A DNA stretch of 7,870 bases from Rhodospirillaceae bacterium (GCA_016937315.1 JAFGWD010000049.1:1-7870); one strand, 5' to 3'. Shown: positions 1-6,485, counted from the first letter of the stretch. Translations and numbers: made by a program. Notes: generated from the sequence alone by a model not told the origin.

Positions 1-218
1 CTGACGAGACAGCGTTACCGCCGACGGCGTGGCAGGGTTTGCAGCGGGTACGGCGGGCAGGGGCTTTGTTGTTTCAGGGGGAAGACATCGCGGCAGTGGC
101 GGTGGATGCCGGGTTCTATGATCAAAGTCATATGACCCGGCAGTTCTTGCGTCTGTTTGGCATGACGCCGGGGGAATATCGCGCCGGGGCCGGGCTTCGG
201 GAGGCCGACAAAGGCTGA
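1..218 (+). CDS. AraC/XylS-family transcriptional regulator, C-terminal fragment
   Basis: This is the last 71 codons of a gene that starts before the window, read in the frame whose first complete codon is at base 3 and ending at TGA 216-218. The product resembles the second helix-turn-helix of AraC-family activators: a leucine-rich helix with GEDIAAVAVDAGFYDQSHMT, then RQFLRLFGMTPGEYR. The AGFYDQSHMTRQF and GMTPGEYR blocks match the family signature (GF.D.SHF.R.F then G.TP..YR), with M in place of the usual F after SH. The ligand-binding N-terminal part is outside the window, so the effector and targets cannot be inferred. It lies 132 bases upstream of modE in the same direction. Nothing in the sequence shows that it regulates the mod genes. 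Confidence 0.88.
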   Translation, partial: DETALPPTAWQGLQRVRRAGALLFQGEDIAAVAVDAGFYDQSHMTRQFLRLFGMTPGEYRAGAGLREADKG

Positions 219-233
219 TTGTGTTTACGCCAT

Positions 234-249
234 TGTCGCAAATGCGACA
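234..249. promoter_or_regulatory. Perfect 7-bp inverted repeat, candidate operator
   Basis: TGTCGCA (234-240) and TGCGACA (243-249) are exact reverse complements separated by AA. The repeat starts 16 bases after the AraC-family stop codon. The two-base spacer and the lack of a following T-run argue against an intrinsic terminator, so a dimeric regulator site is more likely. The cognate protein is unknown. It could serve the mod operon or be a leftover of the AraC gene's 3' region. Confidence 0.45.
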
Positions 250-314
250 CCCGCACGTCTCATCTAATCCTATGAAAAATAATCAGAATGTCAGTGGCAT
301 AAGCCTTGCTGTGT

Positions 315-335
315 AGGTCGCATACATAACGACCT
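315..335. promoter_or_regulatory. Candidate ModE operator upstream of modE
   Basis: AGGTCG (315-320) and CGACCT (330-335) are exact reverse complements around a 9-base AT-rich centre, CATACATAA. The repeat ends three bases before the modE ribosome binding site (GGAGG, 339-343). ModE family operators are inverted repeats whose outer ends read TCG...TAACGA. Here TCGCATA and CATAACGA resemble those ends but with shorter spacing. Autoregulation of a modE-led operon from this site is inferred from position. The same repeat could also form an RNA hairpin next to the ribosome binding site. Confidence 0.45.
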
Positions 336-350
336 GCCGGAGGCACCACC

Positions 351-1154
351 ATGCCGCGGATTACACTTATCCCACAGTTTACCATCGAAGATGGCGGCAT
401 CAGCCGTGTCGGTGCGGATCGTATTACCCTCTTGGAAGCGATTCGCGATCAGAGGTCGATCTCGGCGGCAGGGCGGTCACTGGGGTTGAGCTACAAGGCT
501 GCGTGGGATGGCGTCAACGCACTCAACAATTTATTTCCGGCACCTTTGGTGGTGGCACGGCCAGGGGGGCGCCACGGGGGTGGTGCGATTCTGACCGCAG
601 AGGGCGCGGATATTATTGCCGCCTTTCATTTGATCGAGCGGGAGCTCGCCGACGTGATGGCCGATTTGCAAGGTCGTTTGGGTGACAAGGCCACGCATCA
701 TGTATCCCGCATTTTAAGGAGTCTCGCCATGAAAACCAGCGCGCGCAACGCGTTGCGGTGCGTCATCGACAAAATTGATGTCGGCGCTGTCAATGCCGAC
801 GTTCATTTGCATTTGACCGACGGCGTGAAGCTGTCGGCGATCATTACCAACCACAGTGTTCAGGATATGGGGCTGGTGCCGGGGGGGGAGGTCTTGGCTT
901 TGATCAAGTCCACCTTCGTTTTACTGGCTCCCGCCGAAGATGTTGGCCGAATCTCCGCACGCAACAAGTTGTTTGGCAACGTGATCACGCGGGATGACGG
1001 TGCGGTCAGCAGTGAATTCGTTCTGGATATCGGTGGCGGCAAAACGGTCTCCGCCATTGTTACCAAGGAAAGTGCCGAGACGTTAGGGCTGTCCGTGGGA
1101 GATCGCGCCTGTGCCTTGGTCAAGGCGGCTCACGTCATTCTCGCCATCGAATAA
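351..1154 (+). CDS. modE: ModE, molybdate-dependent transcriptional regulator
   Basis: This cytoplasmic DNA-binding protein senses molybdate or tungstate and usually represses molybdate uptake genes when the oxyanion is plentiful. It has 267 residues, close to the usual 260-odd. Residues about 20-85 form a LysR-like winged helix (LLEAIRDQRSISAAGRSLGLSYKAAWDGV, abbreviated by its key ISAAGRSLGLSY core), and the GGRHGGGAILTAEG wing is typical of ModE. Two Mop (TOBE-like) domains follow: about 127-193, beginning TSARNALRCV, and about 200-267, beginning ISARNKLFGNV. Both carry the SARN signature, and the paired domains bind the oxyanion at the dimer interface. The ATG at 351 is supported by GGAGG at 339-343 with a 7-base gap. 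It heads modEABC, 26 bases before modA. An internal in-frame ATG at 729 has its own good ribosome binding site (separate entry). Confidence 0.96.
   Translation: MPRITLIPQFTIEDGGISRVGADRITLLEAIRDQRSISAAGRSLGLSYKAAWDGVNALNNLFPAPLVVARPGGRHGGGAILTAEGADIIAAFHLIERELADVMADLQGRLGDKATHHVSRILRSLAMKTSARNALRCVIDKIDVGAVNADVHLHLTDGVKLSAIITNHSVQDMGLVPGGEVLALIKSTFVLLAPAEDVGRISARNKLFGNVITRDDGAVSSEFVLDIGGGKTVSAIVTKESAETLGLSVGDRACALVKAAHVILAIE
716..731 (+). promoter_or_regulatory. Internal ribosome binding site and in-frame ATG inside modE
   Basis: AAGGAG (716-721) lies 7 bases before ATG 729-731, which is codon 127 of modE in the same reading frame. Translation from here would give a 141-residue protein, starting MKTSARN, made only of the two Mop domains. 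That is the size and design of free molybdate-storage proteins of the ModG type. The codons providing the motif are TTA AGG AGT, and TTA and AGG look uncommon next to the GC-ending codons around them. Use of this start is inference. A Met before TSARN may also simply be a usual residue in this family. Confidence 0.35.
729..1154 (+). other. Possible internally started two-Mop-domain protein (ModG-like) nested in modE
   Basis: This is an alternative reading of the 3' half of modE from ATG 729 to the shared stop. It would give 141 residues with two consecutive Mop domains, the first starting at SARN (residues 4-7 of the short form) and the second at ISARNKLFGNV. Stand-alone two-Mop proteins bind molybdate in multimeric rings in other bacteria, so a short form could buffer molybdate or form mixed assemblies with full-length ModE. 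The only direct evidence is the ribosome binding site at 716-721 and the domain boundary falling exactly at the ATG. Confidence 0.3.
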
Positions 1155-1180
1155 CCGATCAGGAAAAAGGAAACCCCATC

Positions 1181-1933
1181 ATGAGTGTTATGCGTCCTTT
1201 GGTTTTATCGATTGCCCTTGGTTTCGCGGTGTTGCCGTCGGTGGCGCAGGCTGGGGAAACCCTGGTTGCGGTGGCGGCCAATTTCACCGCCGCAGCTAAG
1301 GAAATCGGGCAGGCCTTCACCGCCAAAACCGGCCATACCGTGAAATTCAGCTTTGGGTCCACCGGCAAGCTTTATACGCAGATTGCCCAAGGTGCCCCGT
1401 TTGAGGCGTTTCTCGCCGCTGATGACAAACGTCCCGTTAAGGCGGAGGAAGAGGGATATGGCGTGCCGGGGTCCAGTTTTACCTATGCGGTGGGCAAACT
1501 GGTTCTGTGGAGCAAAACGCCGGGGCTGGTGGATGCCAAAGGCACGGTTCTAAGAACCGGAACGTTCAAAAAACTGGCGATTGCCAATCCGGTGACGGCA
1601 CCTTATGGCGCGGCGGCGGTGGCGGTGATGAAATCGCGCGGCGTTTATGAGGTTTTGAAGCCCAAAATTGTCGAGGGCAACAACATCTCTCAGGTCCATC
1701 AGTTTGTGACAACGGGAGCCGCAGAACTTGGTTTTGTCGCGGGATCGCAGGTGGCTCTGACGCAAGATGGCTCACGCTGGATGGTGCCGGATACGCTCTA
1801 TAGCCCGATTTACCAAGATGCGGTGCTCTTGACCAAGGGTGCGAAAAACCCAGCGGCGACAGCCTTTATCAACTATTTGCACGGGCCAGAGGCGGCCAAG
1901 GTGCTTGCCAAATACGGCTATGGCACGAAGTGA
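1181..1933 (+). CDS. modA: ModA, periplasmic molybdate-binding protein
   Basis: This is the solute-binding component of the ModABC importer and captures molybdate or tungstate in the periplasm. It has 250 residues. The signal peptide spans 1-24, with a hydrophobic core (PLVLSIALGFAVLP) and an AQA cleavage motif at 22-24, giving a mature start at GETLVAVAANFT. Oxyanion-contacting loops of the family are recognisable at VAANFT (31-36), FGSTGKLY (58-65) and NPVTAPYG (136-143). GAPFEAFLAADD (71-82) is also typical. The ATG at 1181 is supported by AAGGAA at 1167-1172 with an 8-base gap. A second ATG three codons later (1190) would also leave a usable signal peptide. It is second in the modEABC operon, 29 bases before modB. 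Confidence 0.96.
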   Translation: MSVMRPLVLSIALGFAVLPSVAQAGETLVAVAANFTAAAKEIGQAFTAKTGHTVKFSFGSTGKLYTQIAQGAPFEAFLAADDKRPVKAEEEGYGVPGSSFTYAVGKLVLWSKTPGLVDAKGTVLRTGTFKKLAIANPVTAPYGAAAVAVMKSRGVYEVLKPKIVEGNNISQVHQFVTTGAAELGFVAGSQVALTQDGSRWMVPDTLYSPIYQDAVLLTKGAKNPAATAFINYLHGPEAAKVLAKYGYGTK

Positions 1934-1962
1934 CGTGAGCGTGGCGTAAGGAGCACTGAGCC

Positions 1963-2628
1963 ATGGGCGATATCCTCGGATTGACCGTGAAGCTTGCGAC
2001 CATCAGCACGCTTGTGTTGTTGGTTTTGGGTACGCCTTTGGCTTGGTGGCTGGCCAACAGTCGCCATTGGGTTAAGGAGGTGGTGGCAACGGTGGTGGCT
2101 CTGCCGTTGGTTTTGCCTCCCACCGTTCTGGGTTTTTACTTGTTGGTCGCCATGAGCCCCGAAGGCGTGCTCAGTCATGTGCTGGGGTGCTTGGGTGTGG
2201 CACCACTGGCGTTCAGTTTTTCGGGCTTGGTGGTGGGGTCCGTGATTTATTCACTCCCCTTTGTCGTGAATCCTATTCGCAATGCGTTCGAGGCCTCGGG
2301 GGTGCGCCCCATGGAAGTGGCTTCCACTTTGCGTGCGTCTCCTCTGGATGCTTTCTTCACCGTTGCCTTGCCATTAGCCAGTCCCGGACTCTTGACCGGC
2401 GCTATCCTGGGGTTCGCCCACACGGTTGGTGAATTTGGCGTGGTCTTGATGATCGGAGGTAGCATTCCCGGCGAAACCAAAGTGCTCTCCATCGCGATTT
2501 TGGATTATGTCGAAACCTTGCAGTGGGGGACGGCGTATCGCTTATCGGGGGTGATGCTGGGATTCTCGTTTCTGGTCATTCTGGCGATGACGGTTTTGGA
2601 AAAACGCTTACGGAGGCACATGCGATGA
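1963..2628 (+). CDS. modB: ModB, molybdate ABC transporter permease
   Basis: This inner-membrane channel subunit works as a homodimer with ModA outside and ModC inside. It has 221 residues, normal for the family. Hydrophobic segments lie at about 10-30, 40-64, 82-104, 133-165 and 190-210. The cytoplasmic coupling (EAA) loop starts at EVASTLRASPLDAFF (118-132) and runs through LPLASPGLLTG. The ModB signature GEFGVVLMIGGSIPGET is at 156-172. The ATG at 1963 has AAGGAG at 1948-1953 with a 9-base gap. The last codons overlap the modC start (ATGA at 2625-2628), consistent with translational coupling. Confidence 0.96.
   Translation: MGDILGLTVKLATISTLVLLVLGTPLAWWLANSRHWVKEVVATVVALPLVLPPTVLGFYLLVAMSPEGVLSHVLGCLGVAPLAFSFSGLVVGSVIYSLPFVVNPIRNAFEASGVRPMEVASTLRASPLDAFFTVALPLASPGLLTGAILGFAHTVGEFGVVLMIGGSIPGETKVLSIAILDYVETLQWGTAYRLSGVMLGFSFLVILAMTVLEKRLRRHMR
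2612..2627 (+). promoter_or_regulatory. Ribosome binding site that fixes the modC start
   Basis: GGAGG (2612-2616) lies 8 bases before ATG 2625-2627. The modC frame stays open upstream to 2523, but the extra 34 residues would overlap modB coding sequence, are not ABC-like and have no ribosome binding site of their own. The 2625 start is therefore preferred. Confidence 0.85.
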
Positions 2629-3716
2629 GCCGTATTGAAGCGTGTTTTCAAGGCCGTGTCGGTGGGTTTGATCTGGATGTGGCCTTCACCGCGCCGGAAA
2701 CCGGGGTTACGGCTCTGTTCGGGCCGTCGGGGTGTGGGAAGACCACGATTCTGCGCTGTATCGCGGGTTTGGAGCGATTGCGCTATGGGCATTTTTCCTT
2801 GTCCGCCGATGCGGTCTGGCAAGATAACGGCTATTTCCTGCCATCGCATCGGCGGCCGGTTGGCTATGTCTTTCAGGAAGCCAGCCTGTTTCCGCATGTC
2901 TCGGTCATGGGAAATCTATGTTTTGGCATGCGGCGTTCAAAAAACCGTGGCATTGCCTTTGACGACGTGGTGGATTTGTTGGGGTTGGTGCACTTACTTG
3001 ACCGCGCCTCTGCTGGATTGTCTGGGGGGGAGCGGCAGCGCGTCGCGATTGGCCGTGCGTTGTTGAGTCAACCGCGTTTACTCTTAATGGATGAGCCGCT
3101 CTCCGCATTGGATCGTTTCAGTAAAGACGACATCCTGCCGTATCTGGAACGCTTGCATGACGCCCTGTCCATCCCGGTGATTTATGTCAGCCATGATATT
3201 TCCGAGGTCGAGCGTCTCGCCGATCGTTTGGTTTTGATGCAAGAGGGGCGCGTCGTTGCGGCAGGTCCCATCGCCACCCTTTTGTCCAAACCCGACCTGC
3301 CGTTTGCGCGTCGTCCTGATGCGGCTGTGGTGATTGATGCCACGGTGGCGGAGTGGGACGCGATCTATGGTTTGACGCGATTAACCGCCGCTGGCACGGA
3401 TTTTCTGGTTCCAGGATGTGCGGGAGAGGTGGGGAGCTGCCGCCGCCTGCGTATCGCGGCGGGTGATGTCAGTTTGTGCCGGGTGGCGCCGACACAAACG
3501 TCAATCCTGAATGTTTTGGCGGGGCGTGTTTTGGCGCGTTTGCCCGGCGACGATCATCAGGTGGGGGTGCTCCTCGGACTGGGCCGTGCGGGGGAGGGAG
3601 TACATTTGATTGCCCGCATCAGTAAAAAATCATGGGAAGTTTTGGCCTTGGATGTGGGGACGGAGGTCTTTGCCCAGGTTAAGGGCATCGCCCTGACGGA
3701 CGTGGGGCTTGAATGA
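2625..3716 (+). CDS. modC: ModC, molybdate ABC transporter ATP-binding protein
   Basis: This cytoplasmic ATPase drives molybdate import through ModB. It has 363 residues. Motifs in order are Walker A GPSGCGKT (33-40), the Q-loop glutamine in YVFQEASLFPH (Q84), the ABC signature LSGGERQ (132-138), Walker B LLLMDE (152-157) followed by the D-loop SALD, and the H-loop histidine in IYVSHD (H190). The C-terminal region, about 288-355, starts with SILNVLAGRV and is a single Mop/TOBE domain. In known ModC proteins this domain binds oxyanion and inhibits transport when the cell is replete. The preceding RLRIAAGDVSL block is typical of the linker. The start overlaps the modB stop. No convincing intrinsic terminator follows. 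Confidence 0.96.
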   Translation: MSRIEACFQGRVGGFDLDVAFTAPETGVTALFGPSGCGKTTILRCIAGLERLRYGHFSLSADAVWQDNGYFLPSHRRPVGYVFQEASLFPHVSVMGNLCFGMRRSKNRGIAFDDVVDLLGLVHLLDRASAGLSGGERQRVAIGRALLSQPRLLLMDEPLSALDRFSKDDILPYLERLHDALSIPVIYVSHDISEVERLADRLVLMQEGRVVAAGPIATLLSKPDLPFARRPDAAVVIDATVAEWDAIYGLTRLTAAGTDFLVPGCAGEVGSCRRLRIAAGDVSLCRVAPTQTSILNVLAGRVLARLPGDDHQVGVLLGLGRAGEGVHLIARISKKSWEVLALDVGTEVFAQVKGIALTDVGLE

Positions 3717-3832
3717 CGGCATCGAAGAAGTTCCCGCATAGATAGAACTTGTTAATCCCCCCTATTTTTGGTGGAGCCGATTTTACGACTCCAGAACGGA
3801 AAATGATAAGAACGCATAAAGCGATTTGATGT

Positions 3833-3846
3833 GTGATAAATATCAA
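3833..3846. promoter_or_regulatory. FNR/CRP-family binding site (anaerobox-like)
   Basis: GTGAT-AAAT-ATCAA matches the FNR consensus TTGAT-N4-ATCAA at 9 of 10 fixed positions. The single difference is G for T at the first base. It sits about 200 bases upstream of the haemerythrin MCP start, inside the most AT-rich part of the intergenic region. Oxygen-dependent control of an oxygen-sensing receptor would make sense, but the transcription start is unknown and a weak site in AT-rich DNA can arise by chance. Confidence 0.5.
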
Positions 3847-3961
3847 TCCTAAATTCATAAATTATCTAAAAAAAGTTTATATTTCGGATCAATGGTATAT
3901 CCCAGGTTGACGTAAGGGGGTATGCCCGACCAGATTTTTCAGGTTGTTGTCATTGAAAACC

Positions 3962-4027
3962 GTCTTACCATTTAAGACTCTCGGAGAGATGCCCCGGTGC
4001 TCCAAGGATTCATCAATACGCCTTGGA
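3962..4027 (+). promoter_or_regulatory. Three successive inverted repeats in the MCP leader
   Basis: In order, GTCTTA (3962-3967) pairs with TAAGAC (3973-3978), CTCTC (3978-3982) pairs with GAGAG (3984-3988), and TCCAAGG (4001-4007) pairs with CCTTGGA (4021-4027). All arms are exact complements. The second has a one-base centre, so as RNA it needs at least its inner pairs open. The third would form a 7-bp stem with a 13-base loop ending 5 bases before the AAGGAG ribosome binding site, where it could influence translation. No known riboswitch class is recognised. Confidence 0.35.
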
Positions 4028-4032
4028 AAAAA

Positions 4033-4049
4033 AAGGAGTCTTATCGATG
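4033..4049 (+). promoter_or_regulatory. Ribosome binding site that fixes the MCP start
   Basis: AAGGAG (4033-4038) lies 8 bases before ATG 4047-4049. The frame is open back to a TTG at 4023, but that would place the ribosome binding site inside the coding region. A later ATG at 4056 is 17 bases from the motif, too far. An uninterrupted run of eight A residues (4027-4034) leads into the site. Confidence 0.85.
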
Positions 4050-6485
4050 ATAAAGATGTCCAATATTAAGATAGGCACCAGAATATCATCTGGTTTCTCG
4101 ATGTTGATTATTTTAATTGCCGTTGTATCAGGAACGGCATACATGAATGGAAAGAACTTCAGCGTAAATATGTCTGAGTATGCACACGTTGCAAGCGGCA
4201 GCGCCAAAGTGGCGACTCTGGGGGAGGGCGTTTCAAATTTGGAAAGAAACGTAAATCTTTTTGTTGTGACGGGCGCGGATACTTATGCAAAACACGCAAA
4301 AGATGAATTGGCCTCCTTACGGGGACAGGTCGAAGAGCTGGTAGGTTTGACGCGGGATGCGGCGCGGCGCGGCGCGATGGAAGAGGCTTTGGTGATTCTG
4401 ACCGCGTATGGCACGGACTTCGGGAAGCTGAGCGAACTGAATGAAAAGCGTTTCGCAGAACAAGGCCAAATTGAGGGCCTAGGGCCAAAAATGCGGAAAG
4501 TCCTCACGGAAATTATGGCCCGCACGGGCACGATGCAAAACCACGAGATGCAAGCTCTTGCCGGGATGACACAGGAAGCCTTGATGTTGACTCGTCTGGA
4601 GGCATTGCGGTTTCTAAAAGATTCGACAGATGAGGCTGCGATGTCCATGCGGACCCGCATGGCGCGTTACGTTGACAATGCGGATAAATTGGAAAAAGGT
4701 CTGCCGCCCGGTGATCTGCGCCAGATGGTGCGTGAATTGGTGCAAGATGCGGCGGTCTATCAAAAAGGCTTCAACCATGTTGTTGATTTGCGTTTCGCGA
4801 CACGGGACATAGCAGAAAAGAACATTGCGGAGCAATCCCGTCGCTTCATCGCCAAGATGGAAGAGGTGCGTCGTGCTCAGGATGCGCATATGAACCATAC
4901 AATGGCGGAAACCACGGCGCGTATTGAGGCCTCAACGGTTCTTGTTCTGGGCCTGACGGCTGTGGCTTTGCTTTTGGGGGGCAGTGCTGCCCTGGTGATT
5001 GGTCGTGGCATCACAGGGCCTGTTGGAAAGATGACCGGAGCCATGGAAAAGCTGGCATCGGGGCAATTGGAAACCGAAGTCCCAGCCCTTGAGAACAAGG
5101 ATGAAATTGGGGCGATGGCGGCGGCGGTACAGGTGTTTAAGGAAAATGCCTTACGGGTGCGGCGTTTGGAAGCGGAAAGCGAGGCGCAGAAGCGACAAGC
5201 TGAGGCGGATCGCCGTGCGGCGTTGAACAAGATGGCCGATGAATTTGAGGCCAGTGTTGGCCACGTCATCGAGCGCGTTGCCTCGGCGGTGTCCGAGTTG
5301 CAGGCGGCGTCCGGTCAGATGGCCTCGACGGCAGCGGAGACCAGTGCACAGGCGACCAATGTGGCCAGTGCGGCGGAGGAAGCGTCCTCTAATGTGCAGA
5401 CTGTTGCCTCTGCGACCGAGGAATTGGCAGCGTCAATCAATGAAATCGGCAAGCAAGTGGCGCACTCTGCCCAGGTTGCGGAAAAAGCCAGCCATGAGGC
5501 GGAAGTCGCCAGTATTTCGATCCGGACATTGGCGGACAACGCGGGCCGGATTGGTGAGATCATCGACCTGATCAATGATATTGCCAGTCAGACCAATTTG
5601 TTGGCTCTGAATGCCACGATCGAAGCGGCGCGAGCCGGTGAAATGGGCAAGGGTTTTGCGGTGGTTGCCAATGAGGTTAAGAGCCTTGCCAATCAAACGG
5701 GGAAGGCCACGGAAGAAATTGCGGCGCAGATTGCCTCGGTGCAAAACGGGACAACGGCGGTGGTTCGTGCGGTCGAGACGATTACCGGTGTGATTGGTGA
5801 TATGGGCGAGATTGCGGCAGCGGTGGCCTCCGCAGTGCAAGAACAGAATGCGGCAACCTCGGAGATCGCGCGTAACGTCGAGCAAGCCGCAATTGGCACG
5901 CAAGAGGTTTCCTCGAACATCCAGGCAGTAGAGGGCGCGGCGCAAGAAACCGGTGCGGCAGCATCGCAGATCAATGCCTCGGCGACGGAGTTGTCGAAGC
6001 AAGCGGAATACTTGCGAACCGAAGTTGGACGCTTCCTGCATCAGGTTCGTGCCGATAAGGCAGAAATGAAGTTGATGGTCTGGAACCAGGACATAGAATG
6101 CGGTGTTGCCAACATTGATGATGATCACAAGGCATTGATGGATCTGATGAACAGCCTTTATGCCGAAATGATGTCCGGTGGTGGAACCGGAAATGCCGAT
6201 ATTCTGTTGGACAAGGTGGAGAGTTTGTTGGAAGGGCACTGTGCGGCAGAGGAGGAACTGATGGTTCGGACCTCCTATGCGCAGACATCTGGCCATCAAC
6301 GGGCGCATCGTGAAATGCTGGAGAATCTTCAGAGAATCCGGCGCAACCTGCAGGGCGGTCGTGATGATGCGGGCCGTGAAGTGTTCGAGCAGTTGGCCGC
6401 GTATCTGCGAGGTCATATGCTGAAGGCTGATGCGCTTTTGGCGGATCATGTCATGGGGCGCAGCCAACAGGCCAGAGTGGCCTGA
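4047..6485 (+). CDS. Methyl-accepting chemotaxis protein with C-terminal haemerythrin domain
   Basis: This inner-membrane chemoreceptor of 812 residues probably steers swimming in response to oxygen or redox. TM1 spans about 13-33. A mainly helical periplasmic region follows at about 34-296, long enough to be a helical bimodular (HBM-like) sensor. TM2 spans about 297-318 and a HAMP domain about 319-371. The signalling hairpin runs about 400-660, with the highly conserved tip around IASQTNLLALNATIEAARAGE (512-532; key E526, R529, E532). The C-terminal haemerythrin domain (about 676-805) begins MVWNQDIECGVANIDDDHK and has all seven expected di-iron ligands: H694, H731, E735, H750, H754, H790 and D795. 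Position 732 is Cys where Phe is common. Haemerythrin at the cytoplasmic end resembles DcrH of Desulfovibrio, an oxygen-responsive receptor. There is no CheR-docking pentapeptide at the C-terminus (it ends SQQARVA). It is a single gene with its own leader and terminator. Confidence 0.93.
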   Translation: MIKMSNIKIGTRISSGFSMLIILIAVVSGTAYMNGKNFSVNMSEYAHVASGSAKVATLGEGVSNLERNVNLFVVTGADTYAKHAKDELASLRGQVEELVGLTRDAARRGAMEEALVILTAYGTDFGKLSELNEKRFAEQGQIEGLGPKMRKVLTEIMARTGTMQNHEMQALAGMTQEALMLTRLEALRFLKDSTDEAAMSMRTRMARYVDNADKLEKGLPPGDLRQMVRELVQDAAVYQKGFNHVVDLRFATRDIAEKNIAEQSRRFIAKMEEVRRAQDAHMNHTMAETTARIEASTVLVLGLTAVALLLGGSAALVIGRGITGPVGKMTGAMEKLASGQLETEVPALENKDEIGAMAAAVQVFKENALRVRRLEAESEAQKRQAEADRRAALNKMADEFEASVGHVIERVASAVSELQAASGQMASTAAETSAQATNVASAAEEASSNVQTVASATEELAASINEIGKQVAHSAQVAEKASHEAEVASISIRTLADNAGRIGEIIDLINDIASQTNLLALNATIEAARAGEMGKGFAVVANEVKSLANQTGKATEEIAAQIASVQNGTTAVVRAVETITGVIGDMGEIAAAVASAVQEQNAATSEIARNVEQAAIGTQEVSSNIQAVEGAAQETGAAASQINASATELSKQAEYLRTEVGRFLHQVRADKAEMKLMVWNQDIECGVANIDDDHKALMDLMNSLYAEMMSGGGTGNADILLDKVESLLEGHCAAEEELMVRTSYAQTSGHQRAHREMLENLQRIRRNLQGGRDDAGREVFEQLAAYLRGHMLKADALLADHVMGRSQQARVA

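Larger units (their letters stand above)
3717..4046. other. AT-rich intergenic region with promoter and leader elements of the MCP gene
   Basis: This 330-base stretch between modC and the MCP gene has no plausible gene. It becomes clearly AT-rich from about 3780 to 3900, in contrast to its neighbours. It holds an FNR/CRP-like palindrome (3833-3846), several TATA-like hexamers downstream of it (for example TATCTA 3863-3868 and TATATT 3878-3883), and a series of short inverted repeats between about 3905 and 4027. A weak hairpin with TGGAG and CTCCA arms lies just after modC but has no T-run, so I do not call it a terminator. Confidence 0.6.

Noticed and set aside
219..350. Moco riboswitch or tRNA-like structure upstream of modE
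   Set aside because: The region is only 132 bases and shows two simple palindromes but none of the multi-helix arrangement expected of a Moco RNA or a tRNA cloverleaf.
2523..2624. Upstream extension of modC by 34 codons
   Set aside because: It overlaps modB coding sequence, is not ABC-like in sequence and has no ribosome binding site, whereas ATG 2625 has GGAGG at 8 bases and the usual ATGA coupling.
3765..3802. Hairpin with TGGAG/CTCCA arms after modC as a terminator
   Set aside because: The stem is short and broken by a mismatch, and no T-run follows it, so it does not meet the intrinsic terminator pattern.
4023..4046. TTG start eight codons before the MCP ATG
   Set aside because: The extension would translate through the AAGGAG motif, and there is no ribosome binding site at a suitable distance ahead of the TTG.
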